Of a stretch of DNA of 5,606 nucleotides, positions 5,554-5,606 are shown piece by piece. The translations under genes and the position numbers were made by a program. This DNA is from an uncultured Clostridium sp. (lineage in GTDB: Bacteria > Bacillota > Clostridia > Christensenellales > Borkfalkiaceae): NCBI GenBank assembly GCA_900555925.1, contig USMU01000080.1, positions 1-5,606 of the forward strand, in the 5' to 3' direction. How positions within the stretch are numbered: the first letter of the stretch is position 1; each line of letters begins with the position of its first letter. The notes beneath the pieces were generated by a model. It worked only from the letters and a program-made list of their open reading frames with translations, did no database searches and had not been told where the DNA came from.

Positions 5554-5606
5554 TACTTATTTCAAAATTTTTATATAAAATGAAAAAAATTTTTATTTGT
5601 TTCATT
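5554..5606. other. AT-rich region upstream of the operon promoter
   Basis: This stretch is nearly all A and T, with A and T tracts, the 12-base palindrome TTTTATATAAAA (5569-5580), and a 7-base inverted repeat AATGAAA / TTTCATT (5579-5585 and 5600-5606) that touches the window edge and may continue beyond it. It could act as an UP element or regulator-binding region. No gene is visible. Confidence 0.45.

Overview
The window holds one compact minus-strand operon of three complete genes, read from the right edge towards the left. In transcription order they are a ManNAc-6-phosphate 2-epimerase (NanE family, 4813-5490), a cytoplasmic DUF4127-family protein of unknown function (3311-4816), and a large exported protein with a glycoside-hydrolase-like family 10 (GHL10/DUF187) domain (175-3300). 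The genes are tightly packed: nanE and the DUF4127 gene overlap by 4 bases (ATGA), and the DUF4127 stop codon runs into the Shine-Dalgarno sequence of the third gene. Long open frames on the opposite strand are shadows of these genes.

The host looks like a Gram-positive, low-to-moderate-GC Firmicute, most likely a gut-type Clostridia lineage. The evidence is a consensus sigma-A promoter (TTGACA, 17-base spacer, TATAAT), a clear AAGGAG ribosome binding site, a classical Sec signal peptide, and a C-terminal Gly-Cys-Gly-Ser / hydrophobic helix / KKKRK tail. I associate that kind of tail with surface proteins of uncultured Clostridia. The taxonomic call is an inference from style, not from a marker gene.

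The right flank (5491-5606) carries the promoter and a very AT-rich, UP-element-like stretch. The left flank (1-174) is dense in dyad symmetry: a 9-13-9 inverted repeat just after the last stop codon, a perfect 20-bp palindrome that fits a terminator in the operon direction, and a perfect 12-4-12 hairpin. A short minus-strand open frame that may begin another gene starts inside that hairpin and runs off the window. An 11-base word (GAAATAAGTAT) is shared exactly between the operon promoter, where it overlaps the -35 box, and the left-flank inverted repeat. It is a candidate operator for a common regulator.

Working model (inference): the exported GHL10 protein sits on the cell surface and acts on an extracellular or cell-wall glycan. 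NanE converts a derived ManNAc-6-P into GlcNAc-6-P for amino-sugar catabolism, and the DUF4127 protein does an uncharacterised cytoplasmic step between them. No transporter, kinase, lyase, nagA or nagB is visible here, so the pathway must be completed by genes outside the window.
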